This document shows, piece by piece, positions 45,496 to 57,446 of a stretch of DNA of 64,000 nt (positions within the stretch are counted from its first letter, which is position 1; each line of letters begins with the position of its first letter). A program made the position numbers and the translations under genes. The notes beneath the pieces are model-generated. The model searched no databases and was not told where the DNA came from. It worked only from the letters and a program-made list of their open reading frames with translations. The DNA is taken from assembly GCA_964017065.1 (NCBI GenBank), contig OZ024787.1, forward strand, positions 11,078,989 through 11,142,988. The letters are read 5' to 3'. Origin of the DNA: Haliclona indistincta (taxonomy: Eukaryota > Porifera > Demospongiae > Haplosclerida > Chalinidae).

Positions 45496-45632
45496 CTAGA
45501 ATTGTGATATCAATCTGTAATCATCATAGCCCAACTTGCTTTCGGTCTCAATTATCATGGTGAGCAATGTTAAGTTAGTCATTAGCTCATCCATTTCTGG
45601 ACTTTGAGTTAGCTCAGGAACATCAGACTGGT
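45496..45632 (-). CDS. Putative terminal exon, owner unknown
   Basis: Acceptor CAATGTAG at the right, then 44 codons reading QSDVPELTQSPEMDELMTNL and ESKLGYDDYRLISQF to a stop. Amino-acid use looks coding and the phase-1 start is typical of the neighbourhood. It could be the last exon of the damaged gene copy at 47438-49358, since a GT in that copy's exon gives a compatible phase, but this is speculative. Confidence 0.35.
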
Positions 45633-45660
45633 CTACATTGAGAAAAACAAATACACATCA

Positions 45661-45958
45661 GGGGCGTAGGCAGGATTTTTGAAAAGAGGGGGCAGATGAA
45701 ATATGAATATATAATTACCAACGGGGGGGGGGGGGGGGGGGATGCTATGTGTATTGATCAATTAGCCTACACAAACAACTGATTACATGTGTGGTTTTCA
45801 CACTGATGACTCCACCAGATTTGGCAACACATAGCAACTGTTTTCGTTTACTAAGGCTGCTAAATCAACATAGTCATTCATAATAACTAAATTCATCTAC
45901 CAAGTCAGCAAAAAGGGGGGCAATTGCCCCCCTGGCCCCCCCCCTGCCTACGCGCCTG
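45661..45958. mobile_element. U-family MITE with 19-base G run
   Basis: CAGGGGCGTAGGCAGG at the left and the inverse CCTGCCTACGCGCCTG at the right. It contains an uninterrupted run of 19 G at 45723-45741 and a C-rich block near the right end. Confidence 0.75.
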
Positions 45959-46199
45959 CACATAGTACACAATCACATAGTAATTCAAGTAATTCTATGC
46001 TTGAGGCATCTGGCAGCATGCAAATACAGCTCAAGTTGGGATACAGTTGGTATAGCTGTATCATGTCCCATCTGAGTTTTTACAAAGCTCTTGTAGTGGT
46101 TTTGGTTGATTTGGTTCCTCATTCAGAGTTTGGATAGATATTGTGAGGACAATGACTTCATACAATAACAGTGGTTTAATTGTGTGTTTGTCTGTGGAG

Positions 46200-46623
46200 G
46201 AGATTGAGGGCATGTTAGGACAGGAGCTTTTCAAACTGAAGGAACAGCTCAAAGAAGCAGCTTGTTCAGGAGCTGACTCTGTGATTGAAAACATCAACAT
46301 CCTGAAGATCAGAGAAGTCAAGGTACGGCAGGTACTCTCTCTCTCTCCCTTCTCTTCACACACTATTCTCTCTTACATACTATTATTATTTATTCCAATT
46401 GCAGGCACAGAATGCACTATATCTGATGATTTTTAGTAAATGTACAAATACATCAGTTCCAAATTCATTGATATCAGTAACTGAGGTGGCTGTGTGTATG
46501 TCTGTGCTTTACACAAGGCATCATTGCCCAGTACTCAAAAGGAGTCACAGTTCCACTTCATCAATGTTACCACAAGAAAATGATGAAAGCTATGCTGAGC
46601 CTCCTATAGCTGATGAACAGTGA
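46200..46623 (+). CDS. 3' end of an unrecognised plus-strand gene (two exons)
   Basis: Exon 46200-46322 (41 codons, KLKEQLKEAACSGADSVIEN, donor AAG/GTACGG) joins in phase 0 to exon 46405-46623 (acceptor CCAATTGCAG), which ends HSSTSSMLPQENDESYAEPP then IADEQ and a stop. The first part is helical and charged; the tail is serine-rich and acidic. No domain is recognised and upstream exons were not found. Confidence 0.4.
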
Positions 46624-47437
46624 TTGCTATAATTAATTTTGTTGTTATAACTAACAAAAAAAAGAATTTCTGAAGTAAGCGCTGACAAAACAGCAAGACA
46701 TTTCATTCTCACTATGAAATATGACCATTATTAGACCACCGCCATGGATGGCTACTGTCTTCTAAGATCACTGGGAGTAAGAGTGTCTAGATTAGTGACC
46801 TACTCAGAGACTAAAAAGAACCCGAAAGTGTGAAAGAAATTCTGATGAGTCACTGGTACAGGCTATCTTTCCGGATCTGTTTATGGAAGGTGTGTCCAGT
46901 AACAACAGGTCACCTGCTATAGAGCTACTGTTTTTATACAGGTTGAGAAAATTGATCATGACAGGAATTCTCCCTTTTCACAAGGTACTGATAATTACAC
47001 AAAAATTAGTATTCTGTATCCTGTCTGTATCTACTGTGCATACAAATGATGATATTCATTCAATGTTGACTGATTTTACTACTTGTGGTTATCACTGCAG
47101 GCTGCCATACAAGAGAAATCCCATGAGGAGTGTGAGATGTTGTAGTCTGCCTGGTCATTCGCTCAGTCTAGTGAGCAATTATGTCCACCACATACTAACT
47201 GTCCAGTGCATGGCTGCACAGCTAGAGCAACAGACATGCACTCTCATGCATTGTATGTTCACATTCACTCTGACTCTATAGTGTAGTGTTTTGTAAATGA
47301 TAAGTTATTGGTGCAGATAAATCAAGACATTTGGGGTAAATCACAATATCTTGTTCTACAACAGCAATGAAATAACAAGACAAAAATGAAGCACATCAAT
47401 GTATGATACAAAGTGTGCAGTCACTGTAGTTAATGTC

Positions 47438-49358
47438 CTAAGATACACGAGCATGAACACGAATGAAAGCCCTCTGACGTTCACTCAAACCTATTATTGC
47501 AAGTTCTTCAATGTCTTTTAGTTCTTTTTCACCAGCAGAGAGTTTAAGAACTCTAATTGTAAGATGGTTCACCTCGTCTAGCCTAACAGACTCTATGCTG
47601 TTGACAACAGCTTGTTGAAACTCAAGAATTGTGGTGTTTCTTAAAAACTGTTCCTTCTCAGCTTCATACTCCTTAACACGCACTGTTAGCCGATCCTTCT
47701 TGAACAAAGCAACTAGTGCTTGGAGAAAGTAAGTGTTGAACGTGTCAACATGCCGATCTTGACATAATCTCCATAAAAATTCATAGAAGCTGGTGCATTG
47801 GTCGAACTTTTCAGTGTCTAAGAAAGAAGAAAGAAAGAATTTTGCTTTGGAGAGATCACACATTTCCACTCAGTAAAAAGATCGTGGAGATCAGTTAGCA
47901 TATTGGCAAAAGAGATTTCTAAATCACGCAGCCGTTTCATGACAGTAGAACTGGGTCGAACTTCAACTAGAATAGAGAAATAAAAAATAATGTCATGTAT
48001 CAGATTAAGTATATACAGTCATAATAGTCGGTGTAAATGTATGATTGGGGTTCCAGTTGCTAGTCTCACGTGCCAGACCCCACCCACTGCAAGCTAGGGG
48101 AGAGGGTCTGGTTAAATTAATGCCTGCATATGAGTCGTGTAATCTGCCAGGGATCTGCGCAGAGTGCTTTGAACCAATCAGATTGCAGTATTGTTGAATA
48201 TTAGATGAAGTGGGAGGAGCCTTTTAGCAACGCAACTCTATTCGTCTCTTTACAACAGTAGTATAGAGAAGGATCTTGAAGATGCTTGCCCTTGATGAGG
48301 AAGGTCTATATAGAGCTATACTTGTTTGTTATAATTATGCTAGTGGCGATCGCATTGCTCAGTGTAGCTGCTTTGTCAGCTTTCAGCTGCTAAGATCTCT
48401 TGGTATCTTTAGTTTGCACTACAATGAGGTGTGTGAGTCTAGGCAGTGCTTATCGATTTGATATGTGTTAGCTTTTATTGGTTTTCAACTCGAGAGAATG
48501 GGTTGCTATAGTTACCGCTTACGTCATCTAACATTCCTGAACACCACATGTTTGATGGCATGGAGACCCTCTCCCCTAGCTTGCAGTGGGTGGGGTATGG
48601 CGCACGAGACTACAAAATTACAACCCCTGGCCTGTTTTTACTTAGCCCCTAGCAACACAATAATTATTATAATAATACAGTATGATCACTATATGGTCGA
48701 GTATGGTGAGTATCATCGAATATTCCCCATTTGCTCTAGATCCCATACATTCTAGGCCTCAAAAATGAGACAATGGCGTGGTACCGATGACGTGTATTAT
48801 TGTGGTCAGCTAATATAGCGCCAATCGGTCTATTGGGTTGTTTAATCAACAGGAACCCCTGATGCTTGGAGTAAATGCAAAAGCTGCCAAAAGCTTGAAT
48901 TCACATTTAATGTCTTAAAATTGAATTTTGCCATAATAAATTAATATTATCCATCAATTTTTAGTTATAATAACATAATACCTTGCTCCTCCTTGGGCTC
49001 ATGAGTAGCTAGTAGAGTTGAATCGGCTTCAGCAATCAAATATCTTTCGCTCAGTTCTGCAGCCAAAATGAAATAGCCATTTTGCTCCAGTGCTTGTATC
49101 ACCATCTTCCATGAGCTATATTGTAGCCAAAACTGGAACATTTTGATCGTTTGTTCTTCAACATCAGAGTATTCTTTCTTGATAGTACGTCAAGCTTGCT
49201 TATTGGAATGCCCAGAGACACACCAAACACGTACCAGTTAGTCACATCCTTCAGCTCCTTTACCAGTAGCTCAACTGACAGAGGAATATCTACAGACAGG
49301 AATACAATTTGAATAGCAATCGTAAACGACTAGAAACAAACTCACAGCTGGCCGACAT
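47438..49358 (-). pseudogene. Damaged tandem copy of the Death-domain gene's 5' part
   Basis: Start 49346-49358 (ATG TCG GCC AGC T/GTGAGT), Death-domain exon 48982-49289, helical exon to 47438. All are close to the main gene's exons 1-3. The Death exon has a two-base insertion after AAGCTTGA (near 49192) and lacks three codons before the SSW block. The helical exon has a two-base insertion, GTGT for GT, near 47865, after which MCDLSKAKFFLSS resumes the frame. The exon then stops at HARVS, about 60 codons short of the intact copy. Most likely a pseudogene; a sequencing error would have to occur twice. Confidence 0.75.
48061..48612. mobile_element. G-family MITE
   Basis: TAGTCTCACGTGCCAGACCC and AAGCTAGGGGAGAGGGTCTG at the left have inverse partners at the right end. 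It lies in the intron of the damaged Death-domain gene copy. The end structure is shared with element F. Confidence 0.8.
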
Positions 49359-49449
49359 TTTTTGTAGGCGAAAGTGACACGCCCCCATGCACCTGAGCGT
49401 GCATGGAAAACGAAACGAAACGCAGTGCACGTGAATGAAAGGGAAGGGC

Positions 49450-49459
49450 GGGATTTTCC
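49450..49459. promoter_or_regulatory. NF-kB-like site upstream of the damaged gene copy
   Basis: GGGATTTTCC, a full match to the NF-kB consensus, about 90 bp before the ATG at 49358. A single 10-mer can occur by chance. Confidence 0.25.
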
Positions 49460-49576
49460 TACCAAGACATTTTCAAATAAATCCACAAGCTGAAGCAATA
49501 TTCTTGATCAGAGAAACAATCCATTTAAATTATTATTAATGTGCAATGTGTTGCTAACACAATGTGTCTATAATTA

Positions 49577-49752
49577 TTATTTAAAAAAATAAAAAAATAG
49601 TGTTTGTGATGCGTGAATAACTATGAGCAATAGAATCATGTTCCAGACAGCAGTTATTTCAGATTGTACATCAGCTATAGCAGAGGTGATCACAACTTGA
49701 TCCACAAACAAGTCATCTAGTACACTACTGGATTCCACAAGAAATGACAGCG
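49577..49752 (-). CDS. Putative terminal exon with membrane segment
   Basis: Acceptor TTTTTCTTTAG, then 57 codons reading LSFLVESSSVLDDLFVDQVV and WNMILLLIVIHASQTLFFYF to a stop. The last 20 or so residues are strongly hydrophobic and would form a C-terminal membrane anchor. The upstream exon is not resolved; a GTTAGT donor at about 49799-49804 suggests one nearby. Not recognised. Confidence 0.4.
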
Positions 49753-49804
49753 CTAAAGAAAAAGACAATAGTTTTACTGTAAGCTACATCCAACTATTGA
49801 CTAA

Positions 49805-51356
49805 CCTGCAGTCTAGTCTGCTGTGTGTTGGAGCTGATCATAATGTGATGCATTAGGTTACATTGTGTGAACTATAGGGAAAGATAGTCATGTTATATCA
49901 GCATTTGTTAGGTACGTCATGTGATCTACACTAACTAGTCATGAGATCAAATAATAACTTGGTATAATGAACAAATTGCTCGATGGTACAAACCAGGAGC
50001 ACATAACGAGCTCCATGCAATAGTCCCAATACAACTAGCATTTCGGACAAGTACTTGAAAAACTGCTATTGTTTGTTTGGCTTGTATTAGCAGTATTGAC
50101 AGTAGGAGGAACCTTTGCTGCCTTCAGGAGCGCTCCTGCTGCCATACAAGGGAAAAGCTGTTATACACTCTCAAGGAAACTATTATTTTGAGTTTGATGC
50201 TCTTTTCTTGTTATGTGTTCCTGCACAAACCAAAGGTTACATAACAGTTATTATCAGCAATGTACATTCTTAACTCACCTTTGTGCTTGTGATGTAGGTA
50301 GGATGTAGATATAAGTTGTGGATTGTGGATAGGTCTGGCGTGCATTATAGGGCTGTTCTTAGACTAGAAGTACGTGCTGGTGTGTATAGCTATACTCAAG
50401 CAGTTCAATTCTTGTGACCTATGGAAAGGAACTGAGTAATCACCTGATCAGTACAACTTATTAATAGTGATGTATCAAACCAATACAGGTACAGTACCGA
50501 TAGGTCCGATACACAGTATCAGCACTGATGCTGGTATCAGTGAGTCACTACATATTAAACAGCACTGCTATATACTGGTGTGTTAGCAATCGCATTTCCA
50601 CAGTACATACAAGATGCACTCACTTGCCTTTAACAAGGTATCAACACATCCGTACAATATGTTACAGTAGTGTAGTCAATGGCTTACGTTTGTAAGTGCA
50701 GTTTCCACCAGAGGGGAGCATGAGTTAATCTCGATAGTGAAGTTTCACTGTCTGTCAAATCTTGAGTGAGGTAGTGGTCTTGTGTCTCTGAGGCACATCT
50801 CTGTGTTGCAGTTACTTTACGATGATAGTATCAATAGTGTGACCTGCATGGAACCAATGAAACAATATACAGTACATGTCGCATCCAGAGGTGCATTGTG
50901 TCAATTTCTGCCTCACTTTGACTTGTTCGTAAGTCTGGCTACCATCAGCAAATAGTTGACCATTAATGTTCATAACGAGTTAGAGGTCAGTCCTTGCTTA
51001 TTTAGCCAATACAAACAGAAGCAGTGAGAACATCTGTATCCTAGCTAGTGTGAGTGTGTGCTATGATCTTTGACCATGAATTGTATGTGCTGTCACTAGA
51101 AAACTAATCAAACCACTCACTTTCAAGTATTATTTTGTAGTGTGTATGTTACTTTGTGTCCAAGTCAGAAGTGTATACAGTAGAATCCTGCAGGTACTGG
51201 TAGCTGCTCTACCGGTAGCTACAGGTACTGGTAGTTGCTCTACTGCATGATAGCTGCTACAGGTGTTAGTTTGTTCTGGTTTCAACTGTCCTGTCAAATC
51301 TGCCTTGATTAATTTTCGAATGATTATAGTCAATAACTGAGCTATGTGCATGAGCA
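49805..51356. other. Unassigned sequence
   Basis: No palindrome, repeat terminus or coding exon recognised. A short duplicated block, CAGGTACTGGTAG with CTGCTCTAC, occurs near 51190-51245. Confidence 0.4.
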
Positions 51357-51359
51357 GTA

Positions 51360-52753
51360 CAGTGGAACCCCTCTTAGTCTTGTAGAGGACACCCCTCATC
51401 CCTCTATAATGGACACTTAATTAATGAATCTCTTTAATTTTATAACTCACATAATGTACAAGAAAATTAGAAAGATTTCTATCGAAATCAATAGGATGTA
51501 GGGTTGTGGTCCACAATGTAAACTAACAAGGAACAAGCATGGAATAGTAACACGATTGACTTGCTAACAGACCATAGATCCCTACATCAGTGGCTGCTGT
51601 GGTTGGCTATAGCTAACACAGCTATAGTTACTGTTGACTGACACCAGATGTGCATTCAGCTCGTGACAAAATATTGATCTTAAGTACAGCCACTGCCGGA
51701 TGTAGGGATCTATGGTCTGTTAGCAAGTCAATCGTGTTACTATTCCATGCTTGTTCCTTGTTAGTTTACATTGTGGACCACAACCCTACATCCTATTGAT
51801 TTCGATAGAAATCTTTTTAATTTTCTTGTTTGTGTCCTTTTTTCTTTTTCAGTAATGTGCAGTTCAATATCATGCACGTACTGAGCTGTCTTTATTTCCA
51901 CCATTGGTTTAGTTTTCCTGTTGTTGATGGCTTCTCTTTAATATTAAAAATTTTCAACTTGTAGCTAAGTTATGCTGTACATATCAGCTCGCCTACGCAT
52001 GCATGCATGCAGTGGATACGAGCCCCGCCCATACTTGTTTGTGGACCAGTACGACTGTTGTAATTATCTGGCAAGTGCAGAATGGTGATCCTATACGAGC
52101 TTACCGTTCTTCGAAGACTCCAGACAATTGAGACAAATTATTGTTCTCCGTGAACCATACGGCGCGGCGATACTAAAGCTAGTGCTTCGTCACGTGCGCT
52201 AACCACTGCTTGGTCACGTGCGTATTGCGCAATCACAATAATGGCGTCTAACACTTAGCTGACAATGGATCACGATCGAGAAATCGCGGAATTTATATTG
52301 CCGTTACGCTAAAAACAAAGTTCAAAAGGCACCTGCCAGGAGAATTTCACGACTGTTCGTGGGTGTTTTGGTCTCGGCACTGCTCGCGTAAAGGCGCTAG
52401 GCGCGCTGAAGAAAGAAGAAGAAGAAGATGACGATACTCGATTTTCACCGTTTCCAGGTTCGTCACTTTAGCATCAATTTCGAGCGATCTCCTTGCTATT
52501 GTAAGATGGGGCAACGCCAGAGAGCAGATCTAAGTGTCTTTGGACGTATAAAAGTCATCACCAGGCGAAATATCAGCGTTTGAACGCTAATACATTGTAC
52601 GTAGCCGCCATCTTGTTTTCTCGTTCAACCCTACACAGGGAGACACTACCGTGTCTCCCTAATAATAAACCCCTGACCAGAGGACACCCTCTCTACAATG
52701 GACGATTTTTGTTGGTCCCGATGGTGTCCGCCTTAGAGAGGTTCTCATTGTCA
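51360..52753. mobile_element. X-family element interrupted by an AB element
   Basis: CAGTGGAACCCCTCTTAGTC at the left and the inverse of CAATGAGAACCTCTCTAAGG at the right, with GGACACC near both ends. Almost all of its length is the AB insertion 51458-52662. Confidence 0.65.
51458..52662 (+). mobile_element. Complete AB element inside X
   Basis: B hairpin 51458-51826 and A part to the CTAA end at 52662. Same structure as 12875-14073. Confidence 0.85.
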
Positions 52754-52954
52754 GGTCATGTGACCTAGCTGCGGTGTCACATGACCTGGCTATATACCAT
52801 CACATGACCTAGCTGTGCTATCATATGACATGGCTTTCATTATCTCTCTTCATGTTCGTACAAACACTCATCAATCGTCAGCAACTCATGGGTATTGTCC
52901 ACTCCAAGACCCAGCCTTACTTGTGCATTTGACTATATACTTAACTTCTTTGAG

Positions 52955-53041
52955 GAGACAGAGAAGAGAAACAAGAAGAAGGCTAGCAGACACTACCAAG
53001 ATGAGTCCTCTTCAGATGAAATGGATTCTGATAAAAGATGA
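52955..53041 (+). CDS. Possible C-terminal exon, unrecognised
   Basis: 29 codons including the stop: basic first half (EKRNKKKASRH) and acidic-serine second half (DESSSDEMDSDKR). Preceded by a pyrimidine-rich stretch ending TTTGAG. Composition suggests a nuclear protein tail, but no partner exon is identified. Confidence 0.25.
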   Translation, partial: ETEKRNKKKASRHYQDESSSDEMDSDKR

Positions 53042-53550
53042 ACCATGAGACACTAACTAACAGATTATAAAAAAGTACTAGTATCTACTGCATGCTACAT
53101 ATTATTATTGACACACATTACATTTTTTCTAAAAAAGATTTCAAACAAGTTACTGTTTTTTTTCTCAACTGTATTGAACTACACTAAAAAGCCGTCTCCA
53201 GTATTCCACTTGATTTCTGATCAATAAGATCAGCTGCACGAGCAGTGTAATTGTTAGCTGTATGCAATGGAAGATTGGAGCTATGTGTGGTCTTGTTAAC
53301 CACTTTCCTTTACAGCAACTATTGTACGTCACCTGTGCTATTATCAACCTCCTATACACAGTGTTTCAGCATTAGATATTAAACCCTTGGATAATTGATT
53401 AATACTACAGATAGCCTCATGACTATTAATTTATGCTATATGCGTCTCCGTTTCGACATTGAGGTCTACTTGTTTTTAAAATAAATTATTGGGGCGAGCC
53501 TGAGCGAGCCCCACATTGATTGGCACAATGGCCCACGCGGCGGGGAATGT

Positions 53551-54650
53551 ATCCATCCATCCATCCATCCATCCATCCATCCATCCATCCATCCATCCAT
53601 CCATCCATCCATCCATCCATCCATCCATCCATCCATCCATCCATCCATCCATCCATCCATCCATCCATCCATCCATCCATCCATCCATCCATCCATCCAT
53701 CCATCCATCCATCCATCCATCCATCCATCCATCCATCCATCCATCCATCCATCCATCCATCCATCCATCCATCCATCCATCCATCCATCCATCCATCCAT
53801 CCATCCATCCATCCATCCATCCATCCATCCATCCATCCATCCATCCATCCATCCATCCATCCATCCATCCATCCATCCATCCATCCATCCATCCATCCAT
53901 CCATCCATCCATCCATCCATCCATCCATCCATCCATCCATCCATCCATCCATCCATCCATCCATCCATCCATCCATCCATCCATCCATCCATCCATCCAT
54001 CCATCCATCCATCCATCCATCCATCCATCCATCCATCCATCCATCCATCCATCCATCCATCCATCCATCCATCCATCCATCCATCCATCCATCCATCCAT
54101 CCATCCATCCATCCATCCATCCATCCATCCATCCATCCATCCATCCATCCATCCATCCATCCATCCATCCATCCATCCATCCATCCATCCATCCATCCAT
54201 CCATCCATCCATCCATCCATCCATCCATCCATCCATCCATCCATCCATCCATCCATCCATCCATCCATCCATCCATCCATCCATCCATCCATCCATCCAT
54301 CCATCCATCCATCCATCCATCCATCCATCCATCCATCCATCCATCCATCCATCCATCCATCCATCCATCCATCCATCCATCCATCCATCCATCCATCCAT
54401 CCATCCATCCATCCATCCATCCATCCATCCATCCATCCATCCATCCATCCATCCATCCATCCATCCATCCATCCATCCATCCATCCATCCATCCATCCAT
54501 CCATCCATCCATCCATCCATCCATCCATCCATCCATCCATCCATCCATCCATCCATCCATCCATCCATCCATCCATCCATCCATCCATCCATCCATCCAT
54601 CCATCCATCCATCCATCCATCCATCCATCCATCTATCTATCTATCTATCT
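53551..54650. repeat. Perfect ATCC microsatellite, 270 units, then ATCT x5
   Basis: From 53551 to 54630 every four bases read ATCC without exception; 54631-54650 reads ATCT five times. Open frames across it on both strands are artefacts of the repeat (its length in one frame encodes an HPSI tetrad). Confidence 0.99.
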
Positions 54651-54848
54651 GTCACAGGGTAGCGTTTGTCCTTTTCAATCCATATGGCGAGGCCCATACT
54701 GTAGTATTGTATGCGAGGCCCACGAGGGCAGCAATTGCAAGGCCCCGGGATTGCACGTTCTTTCATAACTACTTGACGTTCTTTCATAACTCGACTGCAA
54801 AATGGACGACTCGACGATTCGCCTTCCCATCTCGCTTTTCCATGAATC

Positions 54849-55004
54849 ATGATGCACCCGGCGCCCTCATCATTGACTGACGCTGCAGCAAGAACCAGGG
54901 CTTTGGCGCGGGAGAGGAAGCGCAGACAGCGTGGACTTGAAGAGAGACACCACTGCTACTCGGCCCATATAATCCCGCGCCGTATTACTCTCCATTACAA
55001 ATAA
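54849..55004 (+). CDS. Short ORF with arginine-rich block
   Basis: 52 codons including the stop, starting [16 protein letters not shown] and including [16 protein letters not shown]. Such basic blocks occur near the start of some transposon-encoded helicases, but nothing follows here. May be chance. Confidence 0.2.
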   Translation: MMHPAPSSLTDAAARTRALARERKRRQRGLEERHHCYSAHIIPRRITLHYK

Positions 55005-55095
55005 TTGAGCAAACAGACTTTCCGGCACACCTTCGTGAAAGAGCTATTAAACAAAAGACTGTCTACAGAAACTGAAGAACATAGGTTATAGTTAT

Positions 55096-56684
55096 TACGG
55101 TGGCCCTAAAGGTCGGCTCTCGCGACTCATGCCGTCGTCCCTCACGACTCATGCCCTCGTCCCTCACGAACGTTCTCTCCTCCCTCACGAATGTTCTCTC
55201 GTCCCTCACGAATGTTCTCTCACGAACGTTTCTCGAAAGTTATTAAAGCGAGTATTAAGGTTAAGGGGAACCACGCCTACCACGAGCAAGCACATGTAGC
55301 TAGCTAGGAATGGTTGCCTGAAAAAAAACACTTGTAGCATCGCGTGTGTTGGTTTGGCTGGACAAAGCATTGCATATCCAGTCAGAGCAAAGACTAGTGC
55401 ACTTTGTCGTTTGCAAAAGCGACGGCTCTGACTCGTTACCATGCATAGTGCAAGTGACGAGCAGTTTCGTCGACCGTAAAAGTCGAAATCTCGTTGTGGG
55501 CATTCTGTAGCACGACTAGACTTGGCATGTAGCTAGACTGCTTAGTTATCTAGGGATCAGGGATCCATTCATCGATATCAGGTTTTAATTGCAGAGTTAT
55601 GTTTACGCACATACTCGAAAAGCTTGTCAAGGTTAATTCTCGAGTGTACGCGTCAACATAACTCGATAACTAAAGCTGATATCGATGAATGGATCCGTTG
55701 ATCCCTAGATAACTAAGCACTCTAGCTACAAGCCAAGTCTAGTCGTGCTACAGAATGCCCACAACGAGATTTCGACTTTTACGGTCGACGAAACAGCTCG
55801 TCACTTGCACTATGCATGGTAACGAGTCAGAGCCGTCGCTTTTGCAAACGACAAAGTGCAGTCTTTGCTCTGACTGGATATATGCAATGCTTTGTCCAGC
55901 CAAACCAACACACGCGATGCTACAAGTGTTCTTTTTTCAGGCAACCATTCCTAGCTAGCTACATGTGCTTGCTCGTGGTTAGTCAGGCGTGGCCCGACCC
56001 ATCGCGTCTACGTATGGGTCAGGAGACACTAGTATAATCGAGTTGTCGCTCTGGAATGTGCACTACGCAATAATTGAGTGATGAATAAAGTTAATCACGT
56101 GTCGTTTGTTAATAACCACGTTGTAATAACTGTTCTCCTTTCAGCCTGTCGTAGTCGTAGCCCAATCTCCTACATGCCTTGGTGGCTGCTCTTTCAATAT
56201 CTTCGTCGCTCAATCGCGGTCTTGCTTGCATCTATAATAGAGGTGAGTTCTCGCGCTGTGGTTAGTTAAGTTACCACCCACCCGGACGTGACGCGACCTT
56301 TGCTGCAATCTGATTGGATTGCACGATTTCATGCAAAGGTGTACAACTCGATGATACTAGTGTCTCCTGACCCATACGGCACGTGATGGGTCAGGCCACG
56401 CCTGACTAGCTCGTGGTAGGCGTGGTATCCCTTAACCTTAATACTCGCTTTAATAACTTTCGAGAAACGTTCGTGAGAGAACATTCGTGAGGGACGAGAG
56501 AACATTCGTGAGGGACGAGAGAACATTCGTGAGGGACGAGAGAACATTCCTGAGGGAGGAGAGAACATTCCTGAGGGATGAGAGTACATTCGTGAGGGAG
56601 GAGAGAACGTTCGTGAGGGACGAGGGCATGAGTCGTGAGGGACGACGGCATGAGTCGCGAGAGCCGACCTTTAGGGCCACCGTA
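55096..56684. mobile_element. Large foldback element with unequal tandem-repeat arms (S)
   Basis: Ends TACGGTGGCCCTAAAGGTCG and inverse, with AGTTAT duplicated on both sides (55090-55095 and 56685-56690). Outer arms hold 21-bp tandem units around ACATTCGTGAGGGACGAGAG: about four in the left arm, eight in the right. Inner arms (about 55285-55600 and 55670-55970) are near-perfect inverted copies. The right arm carries insertion T. No gene. Confidence 0.9.
55980..56408. mobile_element. T element, Mutator-like, 9-bp duplication
   Basis: TAGTCAGGCGTGGCCCGACC and its inverse end GGCCACGCCTGACTA. Arms of about 60 bp share GGGTCAGGAGACACTAGTAT. Flanked by GCTCGTGGT at 55971-55979 and 56409-56417, a 9-bp target duplication as made by Mutator-type transposases (family knowledge). 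Inserted in the right arm of S. Confidence 0.85.
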
Positions 56685-56717
56685 AGTTATTGACTCAATG
56701 CTAAGACATGTCTTGCT

Positions 56718-56837
56718 TATGACTCCTCCCTTTTCCCGGACACTGTTAAACTATGGAACAAATTACCTGCTGAGATTGTCTTCGCTCCATCCCTCTCTGT
56801 TAGAGATATTCGTGGCTATCTATCCAATTTAATCTAG
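56718..56837 (+). pseudogene. C-terminal tail of a LINE-type reverse-transcriptase ORF
   Basis: Frame reading YDSSLFPDTVKLWNKLPAEI then a short helix to a stop. The S-F-P-x-x-V-x-L-W-N-x-L-P pattern is the usual end of jockey/CR1-like LINE proteins (family knowledge). The left side is cut by the foldback element S. Confidence 0.6.
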
Positions 56838-57075
56838 TAACTTATGATGTTTGTCTTTTCTTTTGGTTGGTACCGTTGAAGCTTTTTGCTACTGGTACAT
56901 CCATGCAAAATTGTCATAGAAAAAAGTATTTAGAGAGAGCAGAATATTATATTTTAATACTAGCAACAACTTCTGATTCCAAAGGGATGGTTTTGGTTAA
57001 TTATTGACAGAACACAACAGAGGAAGATAGATAATAAATTGTATAAAGATAGATAGATAATAACTTTCAAGATCA

Positions 57076-57446
57076 GATGGCAAGAGGCCAGACGGACTTA
57101 CATCAGTCCCTTGGACCCACGGCAGATCATTGGTTTGGGATGTTACTGTTCCTGATACCCTAGCACCTTCCTATCGACCTATTGCAGTGACAAAAACAGG
57201 AGGTGTTGCTGCAAGAGCAGAGTCTCAGAAGGAGATAAAGTACCACCAACTAGCCCTGTCGTACTTTTTTCACCCATAGCCATTGAGTCGCTTGGTGCAG
57301 TTGGACCAAAGTCCTGGGACTTTTTGGTGGACCTTGGTCGCCGTATCAAAATGTACAGCGGTGAAAACAAAGCATTTTCGTACCTTATTCAAAGACTATC
57401 GGTGGCAGTCCAACGTGGCAATGCAACTTTAGTGCGGGGCACTATT
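57076..57446 (+). pseudogene. Nuclease-like C-terminus of a retroelement, frameshifted
   Basis: First frame: DGKRPDGLTSVPW then SLVWDVTVPDTLAPSY, a PD...(D)V arrangement like restriction-like nucleases at the end of some non-LTR retroelement proteins. A one-base loss near 57265 (CACCCATAGCC) shifts the frame, which then reads AIESLGAVGPKSWDFLVDLG and QRLSVAVQRGNATLVRGT. Similar in kind to the element at 3112-3825, which lacks this end. Confidence 0.65.

Noticed and set aside
46883..47281. Plus-strand frame with possible small exons at 46941-46983 and 47098-47145
   Set aside because: Splice-like signals exist, but no recognisable protein and no link in phase to the exons at 46200-46623.
54631..54650. 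ATCT units as a separate element
   Set aside because: Simple one-base variant edge of the ATCC tract.
53466..54880. Long ORFs of WMDG or HPSI repeats on both strands
   Set aside because: They are translations of the ATCC microsatellite, open in several frames at once.
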